64,000 nucleotides of DNA, taken from assembly GCA_033816765.1 (NCBI GenBank), contig CM066287.1, forward strand, positions 4,154,001 through 4,218,000. Direction: 5' to 3'. Source of the DNA: Nothopassalora personata. Its lineage: Eukaryota; Ascomycota; Dothideomycetes; Mycosphaerellales; Mycosphaerellaceae. A model generated the notes under the pieces. It was not told the origin of the DNA and searched no databases. It saw nothing but the letters and a program-made list of their open reading frames with translations. This document shows, piece by piece, positions 32,289-43,317 of this stretch (position 1 is its first letter; the number at the start of each line of letters is the position of its first letter). Made by a program: the position numbers and the translations under genes.

Positions 32289-34751
32289 CTACATCTCCGG
32301 AGTAGCATCATCTTCCTCCGCATAGCTAACAGCGCTCTTTGCGGCCCGCCGACTACCCTTACGAGAGCCTTCTACCTTGGCCTGCGGTACAAGGGCTTCG
32401 ACCGTCGCATCACCTAGCTCGAAGGCATCCCCAGGCTCCTCGCTGGAGCTCGGTGTCGGCATCGCTTGCGGCTCCTTCTTGACCTTTGCTCTCCTCTTCG
32501 GGACAGTCTTTTCAGCCTTCTGAGCCTCTTTAGCTCCTGCTGCGGCAGACTTGACGGCGGCCTTCTCGGCATCAGCCTTGGCCTTCTTCTTCATCGCAGC
32601 CTTGGCCTTCTTGGTCGCCGGAGTGGCCTCAAGATCCGAATCTTCGTGCTCACTGGCTGACTGCTCTCTCTTAGCCTGTGCATCGGCGTAGAGCTTCGCA
32701 GCCTCTGCCTTCTTATCCTCGAGAGACTTTCCTGCTGGCGTCTCCTTCTTCTTGACCTCCCGCTTCTTCGGACGAAGCCACTCCTCCATTCCTGGCGGCC
32801 AGTAGACACGGCCCTCAGGGCCTCCCATTCCTACCTCGTCATCTGGAATCAGCTCAGGCTCGGGTTCGTCCGCGCTTTTCTTCTTTCTGTTCATCGTGGC
32901 CAGCGCCACCTTGTTGTCATCGTTCCTGACATAGGGAAGAATGTCGTTGAAAGTGGCGAAACCAGGCAACTTGAAGATACGCATTAGCTCGAACACAGCT
33001 TGCTCCTTGTCCTTGGCCTCGATCATGATGTCCATATCAGGAGCGGATGGCGGGAGAGTAGCGACTCGTGGGCTGTGCTTCCTTCTCTGACGGCCTGTTA
33101 TCGCTGCAGGCGTTGGTTCTGAGTAATGCATCTTCTGCTTTATTCCCTTCCTGTCCCAAGTGGCTTTGATTCGCGGGTATAGGTCCATGATATCTTTGGT
33201 ACCCTCACGAATCTTACCCGCATCGAACATGATGTTGTGATGATGATAATCTGTGCTGCGTTAGTGACTGATGCATTTGGAAAAGGCCGTTCCACGATAC
33301 ATACCGAGAACCATAGGTATGTTGAGCTCTTCGCACACGGGCAACAGATCATGCACAGTCCAGCTCACGTCGTCATTCTCTAATACTAATCGATTTTTCA
33401 CGCTTTGCGACAGTTTGGCATAGTTTTCTCTGAACCTTGTTAGTACACCTTCTTTGCCATCGAAAACACCTCCCATGTGCAGGATCATGACAGCGTCCTT
33501 GTCTTGTTGTTCAGGTAGCTTGAGTAGGGAGAGCAATTCGTCGTGGTATTCCAGATCGCGGATGGCATTGTCGATGACCGGTTTCCTCGGACTGCCTAAC
33601 TGTGTGAATTGACCAGGATGTGTAGTCACGCGATGGCCAAGCTCCGCAATGACCTTGCCGGCTTCTGCAAGTGCTTCACTGGCAAAAGGAGCGAGCTTGT
33701 AGCCATACTCGGGATGACTCGCAAATGGGAACATCTCAGAAGAAAGCCGGAAGAATTTGATGTTGTATCGATCGTTCCAGCGCACCATCTTGATAATGTC
33801 TTTCACATTGGCTAAGCACAATTCTTCGACGTATCGTTGACCACGCTCGACATCAGCAGGCTGATTTCGATCTGGTCGGTTCTTGGTTGGGTGTTCTGGC
33901 TGAGATGGATCTTGCAAAGGATGACGATGCTCCAAGATTGACTGTATCCGACATGTTCGAGAGCTGAAGACCGGGGGATTCGATTGGCGCAAGTATGTGT
34001 TCAAGCAAGCATATCCAAGACGCCCTTTCCAAGGCAATGGCAAGTAATCGCTGTTGACAGGCGGTGGTCTTGCCAATGCCTCCTTGACCTCTTCCTCATC
34101 AGCCTCTTCCTCTCCATCGGCCTCGGGATCAGCAGCCTCGCCATCCGTGCTCTTCTTTGCTTTCTTCGTAGCTGGCTGCTCTGCGACCAGCACATCACCG
34201 GCGTCCTCAGCTTTGACAGTCTTCTTGCCTCTTCCCTTCTTGGCTGGTGCTGCAGCGGTTCCATTGGCAGCGCCCTCTGTTTCTGCCGCTGCCTTGTGCC
34301 CTCGACCCTTCTTCTTCAATGGCTCTGCAACAGCAGGTGCATCACTGAGAGGACTATCTGTTATCGTTCGGTTCTCTAGCTTTATAGGCCCTGGTACGAT
34401 CTCCTCGTTCACATCGCTGTCGGGCGAAGCGCGTGTGGCGTTTGGCGCGTCAATAACGTCCTTGTTCAGGTCAGGGTTGGTGGCGACAGCAGCTGTAGCA
34501 ACGTTCCGGGCAGACGACCTGCGTTTCGGTAGAGGAGGCACAATTCCGTTCGGAGTTACCTCACCGACCACGACTGCAGACCTCTTCCGCTTGGGCGCCA
34601 TGGTAGGCGGAGAAGTGATCCTGGAATGTAGCAATCGCGTTGTTTGAAATCTAGAAGCGAGGCTTCTACGCGCAATGTTTCCAAAATACGGAATGGTAAC
34701 TAAGGACAGCATGCAGAGAAAGAGTCGAGGATAAAAAGGAGACCGCACCAC
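32289..34751 (-). CDS. UVE1: UV-damage endonuclease UVE1 (UvdE family)
   Basis: Exons 33305-34751 and 32289-33250 give 802 residues from ATG 34751. The TIM-barrel UvdE core starts near 235 (GRLGYACLNTYLR) and shows the expected metal-site segments: RLSSEMFPFASHPEYG, HRVTTHPGQFTQLGSP, LEYHDELL, VMILHMGGVF, RLVLENDDVSW and MVLDYHHHNIM. It nicks DNA 5' of UV photoproducts to start excision repair. The N-terminal 50 residues are hydrophobic then Arg-rich (ARRSLASRFQTTRLLHSRI), like a mitochondrial presequence; starting instead at MAPKRKRS (about 34601) gives a basic, nuclear-type N-terminus. Beyond the core lies a long Lys/Ala/Glu-rich extension (KKAKAAMKKKAKADAEK). Confidence 0.94.
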
Positions 34752-35472
34752 GAAGGCAGCACGAGACGCCTCCTACCTACCGCGACAGAGCCCATACCCG
34801 TTGAGAGGCTGATCGATGATTGGTACTGAGGTGATCTACGACGCATCGCGTGCATCAAGATCGATCTGCGAACTGTGATGTCACTAGCATGAGATCTGCT
34901 TATCTCACGTTTCAGGCTCATGTGTGCACTAACCTCAAGAACATCCCTGGACAACTACACGTTGGGTCTGAGCAGCTTTGCCGCGCAATTGCTGCCTGCT
35001 TGCACGTACTTTCGATGAGACATCCGCAAAGTGAATAAGAAATGCCACCGTATTAGCTCCCACCAAATCGAGGAGTCTTCTGCGGGCTATCTGGGAACAC
35101 TTTGTAGCACACTCTGGGCTGTGCAGCGCATGCTCGCTACTAGAACATCAGTGTGGCCTTTCAATCACGCTGCCGGAGTAGTGAGTGACATGTGGCGTGC
35201 CCGAGCCTCGGCTTTGCGGAGCACGACCTGCTGAGGCATTGTCACCTGGTACTCGAGTACAGCTAAAATTCTTCTGATGATTAGCCAGATGTGAGCTTGC
35301 CAGGACCTCTGAGCCTTGCACTGCGACCTATCACCCATGATTACCAGCTGCCATTACCACTGTCGACGGAGGACTTTTCGAAAGGAGACTGGCCACACAA
35401 CTTGGCTTGCGGGCAGTCTTCGGACATCTTTGAAGGTCGTGGGAAGGTTACTACACTTACGGAGGCTCATTC
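34752..35472. other. Divergent intergenic region
   Basis: 721 bases between UVE1 (minus) and the small hypothetical gene (plus). An open plus frame at 35291-35476 (starting MSLPGPLSLALRP) ends where the next gene starts in another frame and may be an upstream exon or remnant of it. Confidence 0.4.
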
Positions 35473-35832
35473 ATGAACGATCAGCTTGATCCGCCCATGG
35501 TGGATGTACGTTTGACGCGTCGCCGTATCAAACCCGTCGTGCTGCAAAGCTACGGAGACCCAAATGCACCAGTATTGGAGTTGATTGTAGCAGAATCCTG
35601 TCGCGATGGTGTTGAATCATTCAAGATCGAGGGCATGATCCAGCCTTTAGAGGATCGATGTATGTTCCGTGGACGCAAAGGCTACTACGATAGTGACAGC
35701 ATGGATTATCTTGGCATCATCTGGGAGTGGCGGCTAGAAGTGACCCCATTTGGGTTGATAGGATATTTGGGAGATATGGATGTACAGAGTTGTTTCCCGC
35801 AGAAACGCGCTGTGTGGCTCTGGAAGCGATAA
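35473..35832 (+). CDS. Small hypothetical protein
   Basis: 119 residues from ATG 35473 with no intron. Coding-like: VVLQSYGDPNAPVLELIVAE, MFRGRKGYYDSDSMDYLGII, then EWRLEVTPFGLIGYLG and a C-terminus of KRAVWLWKR. No signal peptide, membrane segment or known motif. A second open frame directly upstream (35291-35476) overlaps by four bases (ATGA) in another register, so this may be the 3' part of a longer, broken or spliced gene. Function unknown. Confidence 0.45.
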   Translation: MNDQLDPPMVDVRLTRRRIKPVVLQSYGDPNAPVLELIVAESCRDGVESFKIEGMIQPLEDRCMFRGRKGYYDSDSMDYLGIIWEWRLEVTPFGLIGYLGDMDVQSCFPQKRAVWLWKR

Positions 35833-36277
35833 GTAGCAGCAGTATGTCGACAAGCTTCGACCAGTGAAGTTACCCTTCATCAAGACGCCTGCGCTCCTAC
35901 GCACATATTGGGCCTCCTAACGAGACGAGAGAAAGTAATTGGACAGCTCAAATGCCGAGCTTAGGAAGTTAGGTCGAGAGTTCGTCGAACTTCTCCTTCG
36001 TTGATGCCAGCGCCTGATCTCTTTCCGACGTTCCTACTGTGGAGTGCGCAGCTGCATCGTCTGAAGAGAGGCATCCGCTTGGTATGCCGGCAATTCGGTA
36101 TACCCCAAAAACCAGATAGACCATGGCAGGTATGACCAGCGAGTGCATCGCAGCTATCTTCTACCACTTCGATGCAGATCGCTATGCCACGCCATTTACT
36201 GGTTTGATGGCGTTTGCGCCCTCATGCTGTCATTTAGTTCCGTCACTTCATTCTCGTTACATCATGGTCGGTTCGTC
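35833..36277. other. Intergenic, tail to tail
   Basis: 445 bases with no supported gene. Confidence 0.45.
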
Positions 36278-36725
36278 TCAGTTGTAGTTTCTCGCCTGTG
36301 CTAAAGCATCGGCTTCGCGAGCGGCCACGTTGTCACGAGCTGTCGCGGCTAGTGTGGACGCCTGTGTTTGGGATCGTTGAGCGTCCAATTGTTTGCCAAG
36401 CTTGCCTTTGCCCTGCGAGGCCTTTGCTCGTTCCTGGTGACAGCTAGTCAGTATGCTGTCCATCGTACATGAGTGCATCACCCTCGGAATGTGTTTGGGA
36501 TGTATTCACCTCTGCCGCTCTTGCTGCTGCTGCGCCTGGAGGCTCTGCACCATTCGACGTGCTGGCACTGTTTCCCAGAGTTCGTCCTTGCGAGCTGATC
36601 TTTGGCGGCGCAGCAGCGCTGGCGTTCTTCGTTGGAGCTGTAGCAGTCGTTGGTTGAGCACCCAATGTCCGACCCTCGCCCTGGAAGTTCTCGTCCGATG
36701 CGCCTTTGCCGCAGCAGTTTCCCAT
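36278..36725 (-). CDS. Small protein with N-myristoylation-type start MGNCCG
   Basis: Exons 36510-36725 and 36278-36433 join in frame to 372 nt, 123 residues. The start MGNCCGKGAS fits N-myristoylation at Gly2 with adjacent Cys residues suitable for palmitoylation, which would place it on a membrane. A GRTLG motif occurs twice (EGEGRTLG and SQGRTLG) around an Ala/Thr-rich linker; the C-terminal exon is helical and charged (ERAKASQGKGKLGKQLDAQR ... ATARDNVAAREADALAQARN), probably a coiled coil. Similar short MGNCCG proteins occur across filamentous ascomycetes without known function. The intron is 76 nt. Confidence 0.7.
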
Positions 36726-37488
36726 CGTTCGCGCTGCAGCCGCAGGTATTAATCTGTCGTGGGTGCGGTCTGTGCTACTTGCTGCAAGTCATGGTCGACG
36801 TCAAAACATAAGATGATGTGCTCCCACGCCGAGCCTGGCTGGGGCCCTGGGTTACGCGGAGGAAGGCGTGGAGAGCAAGGGTCTGGCATGCGGCTCGGCT
36901 ACGGAGCAATCACGAGTCATTTGATGGCCTTTACTAAGTAGAATGCCACAAACACAGCAATCGTTGCTTCGTGAGAGTCGAGCTCGGGTCTTCGTCAGTC
37001 GAGGAACATGTGTAGCCACGGGCAAACATCGACTGTTCCGGCCACGGCGTACGCTAGAAATAGAAATATCGACACAAAGTGCGACCGGATCAAGCTTAAC
37101 GCGACATTCTCGAACTCGTGGACCACCTTGATGGTTTCTCGTGCTTTGAGGTCATGAACAGCCGTCCATCATGGTGGAATCTCCCCTGCTCGCGACATAC
37201 CTAGATACTGACGTCTCTCACATATCGAGTGCCCTGCTTTTGCCCTGCGCATTGCAAGAACCGTGCGCACCGCGAATTGGTGGTCCAGTCTCACCTCCAG
37301 CACCCTTCCGGTGCATTGTCGCCGGCGCGGAGACCTCCTCGCGGATTGCAACCAGTACTCGGTGAGGCACAGAAGCACGACGACAGCCTCGCTACCGCAG
37401 ACCGAGGCTCGTTGATGAGGGAAGAGCGGATTGTGCGTACCTGTGAAACTCGCTCACATCCAGATCAGGCTTCGCTGTACTCGCTCCA
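36726..37488. other. Divergent intergenic region
   Basis: 763 bases between the MGNCCG gene (minus) and the zinc-finger gene (plus). Probably a long regulated promoter plus 5' leader for the transcription factor. No motif picked with confidence. Confidence 0.45.
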
Positions 37489-39015
37489 GTGCCAAGGCTC
37501 GCCATGACCAGATTCGAAGAGAGCGCTCTGCGCAACAGTGCCTCTGGCGAACAGTCAAGCTCCTCGACTTTGCCCTACTGGCACCCCTCCAGCCAGTTCT
37601 CGTCCTTGATAGATCCGCAGCACGATGCGGACATCCCTCATACTGCGAGTGAGAACGCGCATGTTGGCAGCTACCCGGCGTACACCGACGAGCAATTTTC
37701 AGTACTTCTGCAGCCCAGCACGGGACTTGAGCTGTCTCGCCAGTTGGGCTATGCTGAGTTCAACGACTTCGCTCCTGCGACTTCGCAGCCAACGTCACAG
37801 GCTGACCTCAGCAGTCCCGACCCGTCGGTATCTGGTATGTCGAGTCACAGCCAAGGTCTGAGCATCAAGACGCCTGGTAGTACGCGATCATTACGCAGGC
37901 CCGGTCTTGCGGGTGCCCCAGCCATGGTGAATGGTCACTACTGCTGCCAATGGTCTGTCAACGGTGTTGCTTGCAGACACAAGTTCATGGACGCCAAAGC
38001 CCTCAACGATCACATCAGATCACAGCACGTTCGCGCAGCTGGGACATTCATGTGCCACTGGTCTGGCTGTGACAAAGGTAGTTTCCCTACTGCGAACAAG
38101 CTGGTCAGGCACGTCCACAGCCACACGGGTTACAAACCGTTCCCATGCTCGTGCTGTCCTCAGGCGTTCGTGACGAAGGACCAACTCGACAAGCACCTCA
38201 CAACGCATACCGGAGCGAAAGACTTCATTTGTACCTGGCCTGATTGCGGGCGCTCCTTCGCAGTCAAGCATGCATTGGACGGCCATGTCAATAGTGTCCA
38301 CCTCAAAGCCAAGAAACACATATGCCCGTGTTGCGCACAGGCCTTCGACGACTCCTCGAACTTGTCAAAACATAAGAAACAAGTGCACAACACCGACACC
38401 GGAATCAAATGCCCAGCGAGACATACCCACGGCTGCATGTATGTGGACAGCAGAAAGGATAAGATGAAGGAACACTGCGAGCGCGAATGCCACGGGCTCG
38501 AGACTGTCAGTGATGCCCACGCCTGGAACTTGTGGGTGCAGCAGTTCAAGACCGCCTCGCGTAAGACAGACTCTCGCCGGCGGTCTCTGCTACGTTCCAA
38601 CGCATCCACGCCATCATACGTGCCCGCGTCCTACCACACAAGCTCTATCGAGTGCAGCAAGCAGGGTTGCAACATTCCTGTTTGCTTGCCTTGCAACATC
38701 CTGTGCAACGATGTACACTCTAGTCACCACGATCTGCTGTGCAATGAGGCTGACTGCGATCCTCATGCGCTCTGTGACCCTTGCGACCCATGTGATGATC
38801 CCGATTGCGAGGAAGCAGCCTGGCAGCCATGTACCGCTCAACCATGCAACTTGCCGCACTGTAGAAATACGAGTGTCTCATCAACACCGTCACTGCCAGC
38901 AACGCCGCGTATACCTCCGGATACATATTTCCAGGACGCAGATGCCGATCTGGACGCTGATCATCCATTTCAAATGGGCCAGCGACTCTCCGAATCCATG
39001 TTCATGAATGGGTGA
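37489..39015 (+). CDS. C2H2 zinc-finger transcription factor with Cys-rich C-terminal region
   Basis: 508 residues, no intron. Start MPRLAMTRFEES at 37489; the second Met (37504) is equally possible. Residues 1-140 are Ser/Gln-rich, activation-domain-like. Fingers follow from about 148: a C..C/H..H pair in YCCQWSVNGVACRHKFMDAK, FMCHWSGCDKGSFPTANKLV ending HVHSH, FPCSCCPQAFVTKDQLDKHL, FICTWPDCGRSFAVKHALDG and HICPCCAQAFDDSSNLSKHK, with TGEKP-like linkers (HTGYKPF, HTGAKDF), then an atypical CPARHTHGCMYV ... HCERECH. The array resembles GLI/ZAP1-type multi-finger proteins. After a basic linker, residues 385-465 hold about 22 Cys (for instance CDPHALCDPCDPCDDPDC), unusual for this class. Confidence 0.85.
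   Translation: MPRLAMTRFEESALRNSASGEQSSSSTLPYWHPSSQFSSLIDPQHDADIPHTASENAHVGSYPAYTDEQFSVLLQPSTGLELSRQLGYAEFNDFAPATSQPTSQADLSSPDPSVSGMSSHSQGLSIKTPGSTRSLRRPGLAGAPAMVNGHYCCQWSVNGVACRHKFMDAKALNDHIRSQHVRAAGTFMCHWSGCDKGSFPTANKLVRHVHSHTGYKPFPCSCCPQAFVTKDQLDKHLTTHTGAKDFICTWPDCGRSFAVKHALDGHVNSVHLKAKKHICPCCAQAFDDSSNLSKHKKQVHNTDTGIKCPARHTHGCMYVDSRKDKMKEHCERECHGLETVSDAHAWNLWVQQFKTASRKTDSRRRSLLRSNASTPSYVPASYHTSSIECSKQGCNIPVCLPCNILCNDVHSSHHDLLCNEADCDPHALCDPCDPCDDPDCEEAAWQPCTAQPCNLPHCRNTSVSSTPSLPATPRIPPDTYFQDADADLDADHPFQMGQRLSESMFMNG
38640..38880 (+). other. Cys-rich segment encoded in the zinc-finger gene
   Basis: About 80 residues contain roughly 22 Cys with interspersed Asp and His, in spacings such as C-x4-C, C-x3-C, C-x2-C and the near-repeat LCDPCDPCDDPDC. 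The clusters do not follow C2H2 spacing. The pattern suggests a metal-binding or redox-sensing region, by analogy only. Confidence 0.6.
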
Positions 39016-39485
39016 TCCAACGATATTATGATCACGATGACTGCATAAGTACTTCCAGAGCACGGGCGAGCGTCAGCGAGACAGGCAGCTGGAAGGATGC
39101 AGATTTGGAGGAATGAGTGAGGAAGTATGGATCACCGCAATGGGATGTCAGCTTAGTTACCCCGTAACTTTACGAGCCATGTCAGTCCCGTTAACGAACG
39201 AGCGATCTGTTTCAATTTGAAGGACAGGCTGCGACCAAACCCGTCCTTCGAATGCGATGTTCGCGATGGAGCTGCAATGGTCATGTAGGAGGTTTGCGCA
39301 TCAGGGGTCCGCTAACGTCATATGAGCTCATAATGTGCATTAGATTCTGGTCTCGTGCTGATCTTCAGGTACCATTATTCTTGCACTCTACAACTGTTCT
39401 TGTGGACAGAACACCTTCAGCCACTTAACACCACCACTATTACAAGTGAAGAATTTCCAACGCCAACACACCCCAATCCGCCATT
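39016..39485. other. Intergenic
   Basis: 470 bases between two plus-strand genes; 3' UTR and promoter. Nothing else recognised. Confidence 0.45.
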
Positions 39486-40094
39486 ATGCCTCGTCAAGTA
39501 GCACCACCACCAAGCGGCGAGTTCAACATCAAGCTCGTGAAGCCGTTCGCTGGTAAGAACAAAAGCATTTGTGAGCGAGGATGAGAAAATGTGCTGACTT
39601 GCAGTGAAGGCCCTGCTACCCATAGCGTCGAAGTCACTGGCGAGCCCAACCGCCCTGCCGTCGTGCGTGTATCCCAATACAATGGCAACAACAAGAGCTC
39701 GGAGAAGTCTGGTGACGTGCCAAAGTAAGAACAGCATGTACGGAGTGGGTAGTCGGTGAAGACGCTGACAAACTTCTAGGGACGACGTCAACGAGCTCAT
39801 GAATCTGGTCAACCAGCTTCGTGGCTTCCCCTCGCACCCATCGAAGGACGTCTATGGCTTTGACACCAAGGTTGAGCTGAACACTTTCGAGATTCAATGG
39901 GTAGGCAATCCGAGTCTGCTCGAGTGTGTAGAGGCGTACACTAACATCGTGATTTCCAGGCGAACGAGGACGACGACCCAACGGCTGGCGATGTCTCCGA
40001 GATTGCACAGGAGACCAAGGACGATTTCAAGAGAATCGCAGACAGCATTGACGCGCTGGCTCGCACTTTTGCCAAGCAGGACTCTGCGATATAA
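39486..40094 (+). CDS. Conserved-looking small protein of unknown function
   Basis: Exons 39486-39552, 39610-39724, 39780-39900 and 39960-40094 total 438 nt, 145 residues. The N-terminus MPRQVAPPPSGEFNIKLVKP leads into PATHSVEVTGEPNRPAVVRV, a central ELMNLVNQLRGFPSHPSKD, KVELNTFEIQWANEDDDP, and a helical C-terminus KDDFKRIADSIDALARTFAK. The acceptor of intron 1 must be the AAG at 39607-39609, not the CAG five bases earlier, for the frame to hold. Four exons in 600 bases and consistent splice sites argue for a real gene. No known domain. Confidence 0.65.
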
Positions 40095-40592
40095 GCATGG
40101 AAACGTCGTGGTGAGAGATCCATGAATGATTGATGTCAAAATCGAGGCAGACGTCCTAGGTTAGATGGTTGTTGAATGAAAGCTCGTTACAACGTCAGAG
40201 AACTCGAGAGTGGTCTCATATCCTGTGAAGTTGTTGTCCTTCATCGACTTCTTTGCCGTTGGCGTGCTGTTTTGTGGCAGGATCGTACCTTGATGTTGGT
40301 TGCACAACACAGAACTTCGGCCAGTTGCGGCATTCAGCTTCATGCACCAGGCAGAGCTCCCACGAGTCCCACCTCGTCCAGCTTCAGGCGCAAGTCAGGC
40401 GCGTTGTACGTCATAGGTCGTAGCTGCCTGATAGTATACATAGCAAACCTGCTACCTGCTCGCATCAAGTTGGAAAATGCAATATCTGCTGTCCACCCCA
40501 TCACTCAAGTCAAGATTCTTCAGAAGATCATAACCCGCGGCTCCTCAAAGCAAACCCTACCACACCGCAGCCACAGGCTCAACCATTCCAAG
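40095..40592. other. Intergenic
   Basis: 498 bases between two plus-strand genes. The frame 40176-40703 reads into the next gene and is not supported upstream of 40593. Confidence 0.45.
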
Positions 40593-40943
40593 ATGCCTCT
40601 CGTCGTGCCAGGTCTCCAATCCAACGATGGCGGCAAGACCGAGGAGTGGATGAAGAAGCTGGTTGGCAAGAAGCTCGGCGAAACGTCCAACGAGACGGTA
40701 TGATCTTCCCATGCTCTTCAACAGCTCTTCATGCCATCCGCTAATGCGAAGTAGACATTCGCGAAGACCGATCTCCCCCAGCAGCACAGAGTGCTCAAGG
40801 GTGACAGCATGATGACCATGGAGTAAGTGATACTATCGCCTTCTTCCACGGCTCTTGCTGATGCTTGTTCTAGCCACAACCCAGACCGCCTCAACATTCA
40901 CACTGATGATGATGGCACCGTGAAGAAGGTCACTCATGGCTGA
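40593..40943 (+). CDS. Peptidase inhibitor I78 family protein
   Basis: Exons 40593-40697, 40755-40822 and 40874-40943 join to 243 nt, 80 residues. It has the I78 layout: EEWMKKLVGKKLGET near residue 18, central LPQQHRVLKGDSMMTMDHNP, then PDRLNIHTDDDGTVKKVTHG at the C-terminus. Family members are small potato-inhibitor-like folds that block serine proteases such as subtilisins; there is no signal peptide here, so a cytosolic or vacuolar partner is more likely. Introns of 57 and 51 nt. Length is normal for the family. Confidence 0.85.
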
Positions 40944-41703
40944 GGCATCTTTGCATGCCTTCCAGCATCACGTAGCTAGACAAAGATACCCAGAATCAAG
41001 GAGAGCCTCTTCTTGCAGTCAATGTTTTGTCCGTTATGATCTGTCGACTCTTGATGTTCGAGGCGACCATGAATACTGCCTGCAAGCACTTTGCGAAGCC
41101 GGAGTTGGAGAGACGATTCGCAGTTGCAACTGAGTCCTCGGGGTTATCGCACGTTATCACGACTGTCAGACTCTCTGCTCCGAGTTCATGTCCAAGAGCA
41201 CGGGAATCTCGAACGAGGAGCGAAGCAGAGAGACCGGTGCCGGAGTTTACTGGCCTCATTTCCGGCCTGTCTCTATTCTGCACGTGATTCGAGATCTGAC
41301 CTTGGATCCGTCAGTTTCGGACTATCTGACAGTGACGGAAATGCCTTGTCCAGTCTTTCTCGGCCGTATCCTCAAACTACTCAATGAGGCAAGCATAGAG
41401 TGTATCAACTGCATACGCTAAGAATGTAGTCAGCCATCTTTACAGACCCTTAATATGGCCGGAGTGATTACATCATACTTGTTCGGCGGCAAGTACTGTA
41501 GCTCGGTTTCGTACTATGATAGTCCCGTCCACGCTGCGATTCTCTTCCAGCGTATGTCAGCCTGGAGATAGCGACAAGCAAAGTGCGCTGAACAATCATC
41601 GGGAAAAGGCATAAAAGAGGCTGTCGAGACAGATCTAGTAGACACTACCTTCCCCAACACGAAAGCTCTCCACCGTTGTTCAACCTACGACATTCTCAGC
41701 ATC
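40944..41703. other. Intergenic with promoter of the aldo-keto reductase
   Basis: 760 bases; only overlapping short frames. A TATA-like element is listed separately. Confidence 0.45.
41610..41617 (+). promoter_or_regulatory. TATA-like element
   Basis: CATAAAAG lies 94 bases upstream of the aldo-keto reductase ATG, followed by a CT-rich leader, a normal position for a fungal TATA box. Confidence 0.45.
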
Positions 41704-42894
41704 ATGGCATCAAACATTATCGACAAGGCGAAAGATGCACTTCATCTCAACAAAAAAGCAGACATCAAGATTGCGGGTCGAAAGATTCATGGTACAGGCT
41801 ATGGAATGATGGGCCTCACTTGGAGGCCAGAACCTCCATCACGGCAGCAAGCTTTCGATGCTATGAGTAAATGACTCCAACCATGCACGCCGATCCAAAC
41901 ACTGACGCTCCTTTCCAGAGACTGCTCTTGAAAGCGGTGCCAACTTTTGGAACGGAGGAGAGCTGTATGGCACGCCTGAGCGCAACAGCCTTCATCTACT
42001 TAAGGAGTACTTTGACGAGCATCCGAGCCACGCATCAAAAGTCGTCATCTCCATCAAAGGAGGTCTCGTGAAAGGTGACCTGAAGCCTGATGGCTCAGCT
42101 GAGAACACCCAACGCAGCATCGACGAGTGTCTGAACGTCATGACCAACAAGAAGCTCGACATCTGGGAGGCGGCTCGTGTCGACCCTAACACGCCAATCG
42201 AGATAACCATGCGAGCAGCCAACGAGTATGTGAAGGCTGGCAAGCTTGGAGGCATCGCATTGTCCGAATGCAGTGAAGATACAATCCGTCGGGCGGCCAA
42301 GGAAGTTACTGTTGCGGCTGTAGAGGTCGAATTCAGTTTGTGGAGTACTGAGATCCTCGAGAACGGTGTTGCCAAAGCCTGTGCAGAATTAGATATCCCC
42401 CTTGTGGCATACAGCCCACTGGGCCGAGGTTTCCTGACCGGCCAGATCAAGAAGCCAGAAGACATTCCCGAGGGTGACTTCCGCCGCAGCATTCCCAGAT
42501 TCTATCCAGAGAACTTCGACAAGAATCTTGAACTCGTTCACGAGCTTGAGCGATTGGCGAAGCTTAAGGGCTGCAAGCCTGGTCAAATTGGTAGGTGAAC
42601 CAACAAGCTCTATAAAGCTTTCCTTATTGAAGACATGTGCTGAGCTGACGTTGCTTTGTAGGCCTCGCTTGGGTGAGAGCGCAGAGCAGAAAGCCTGGGA
42701 TGCCGACCATCATTCCAATTCCAGGAGCATCGACCTCTGAACGCGTCAAGGAGAACATGGTCGAGGTAGAGCTCAGTGACAACGATCTGAAGGAGATCGA
42801 CAGCCTCTTGGCGAGTGTGCAGATCGCTGGTGAACGGTATAATGAGCACGGATCTGCGCTCGCATTTGGCAACTCGCCCCCACTGAATGAGTAA
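41704..42894 (+). CDS. Aldo-keto reductase, pyridoxal-reductase-like
   Basis: Exons 41704-41866, 41919-42590 and 42662-42894 give 1068 nt, 355 residues. Signature regions: GTGYGMMGLTWRP near residue 30, GANFWNGGELYG with the catalytic Tyr, VVISIKGG with the catalytic Lys, WEAARVDPNTPIE, GIALSECSEDT, VEVEFSLWSTEIL, VAYSPLGRGFLTG and the cofactor loop IIPIPGASTSERVKENM. These match NADPH-dependent reductases of the fungal PLR1 group, which reduce pyridoxal to pyridoxine. The classical Asp of the tetrad is Asn in FWNGG, as in this subgroup. Introns of 52 and 71 nt. Substrate assignment is by family only. Confidence 0.88.
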
Positions 42895-43317
42895 ACCATT
42901 GACAGCGATGAGCATAGATGATGACCTGTCGTAGCACCGTTAGCAGAGAACAGAGAATAGGGTTATCGTAATAGCAGTGCATTGATATCGATCTTCAGAT
43001 CAAGTGTAGTTTGGAATAATCCGCATTCGGCTTCCGAGGAAACCGTCAGCATTGCAGAATTCTCTTTGGTCATCACGAGGTGTATCTTTTGGGAAGGGGA
43101 GAGGAGAGACTTGCCGCTAGCTACTGTCGTCCTGCATGTGGATATGCTGCAGTCTTCCGGCATGAACACTGCCGGCCGTAGACACGATACGACCATGGGT
43201 ACAGCTACGACTTCTTCCAGCGGGAATCCTGGACGCATAGCTCTTCCAATCGCTGTTCTTCACAAGCAGAAGAAATCGAGCATTATAGTGTACTGCAAAG
43301 TCCGCACAGAGCAATCC
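42895..43317. other. Intergenic, tail to tail
   Basis: 423 bases between the stops of the reductase and SDHAF1. Nothing recognised. Confidence 0.45.

Noticed and set aside
9503..34751. A dedicated DNA-repair gene island (SNM1, SNF2 ATPase, UVE1)
   Set aside because: Many unrelated genes lie between SNF2 and UVE1, and no shared regulation is visible; only the SNM1-SNF2 adjacency is kept as a weak finding.
36278..41000. A secondary-metabolite or other biosynthetic cluster around the transcription factor
   Set aside because: Neighbours are small hypothetical proteins and housekeeping genes; no synthase, P450 or transporter set is present.
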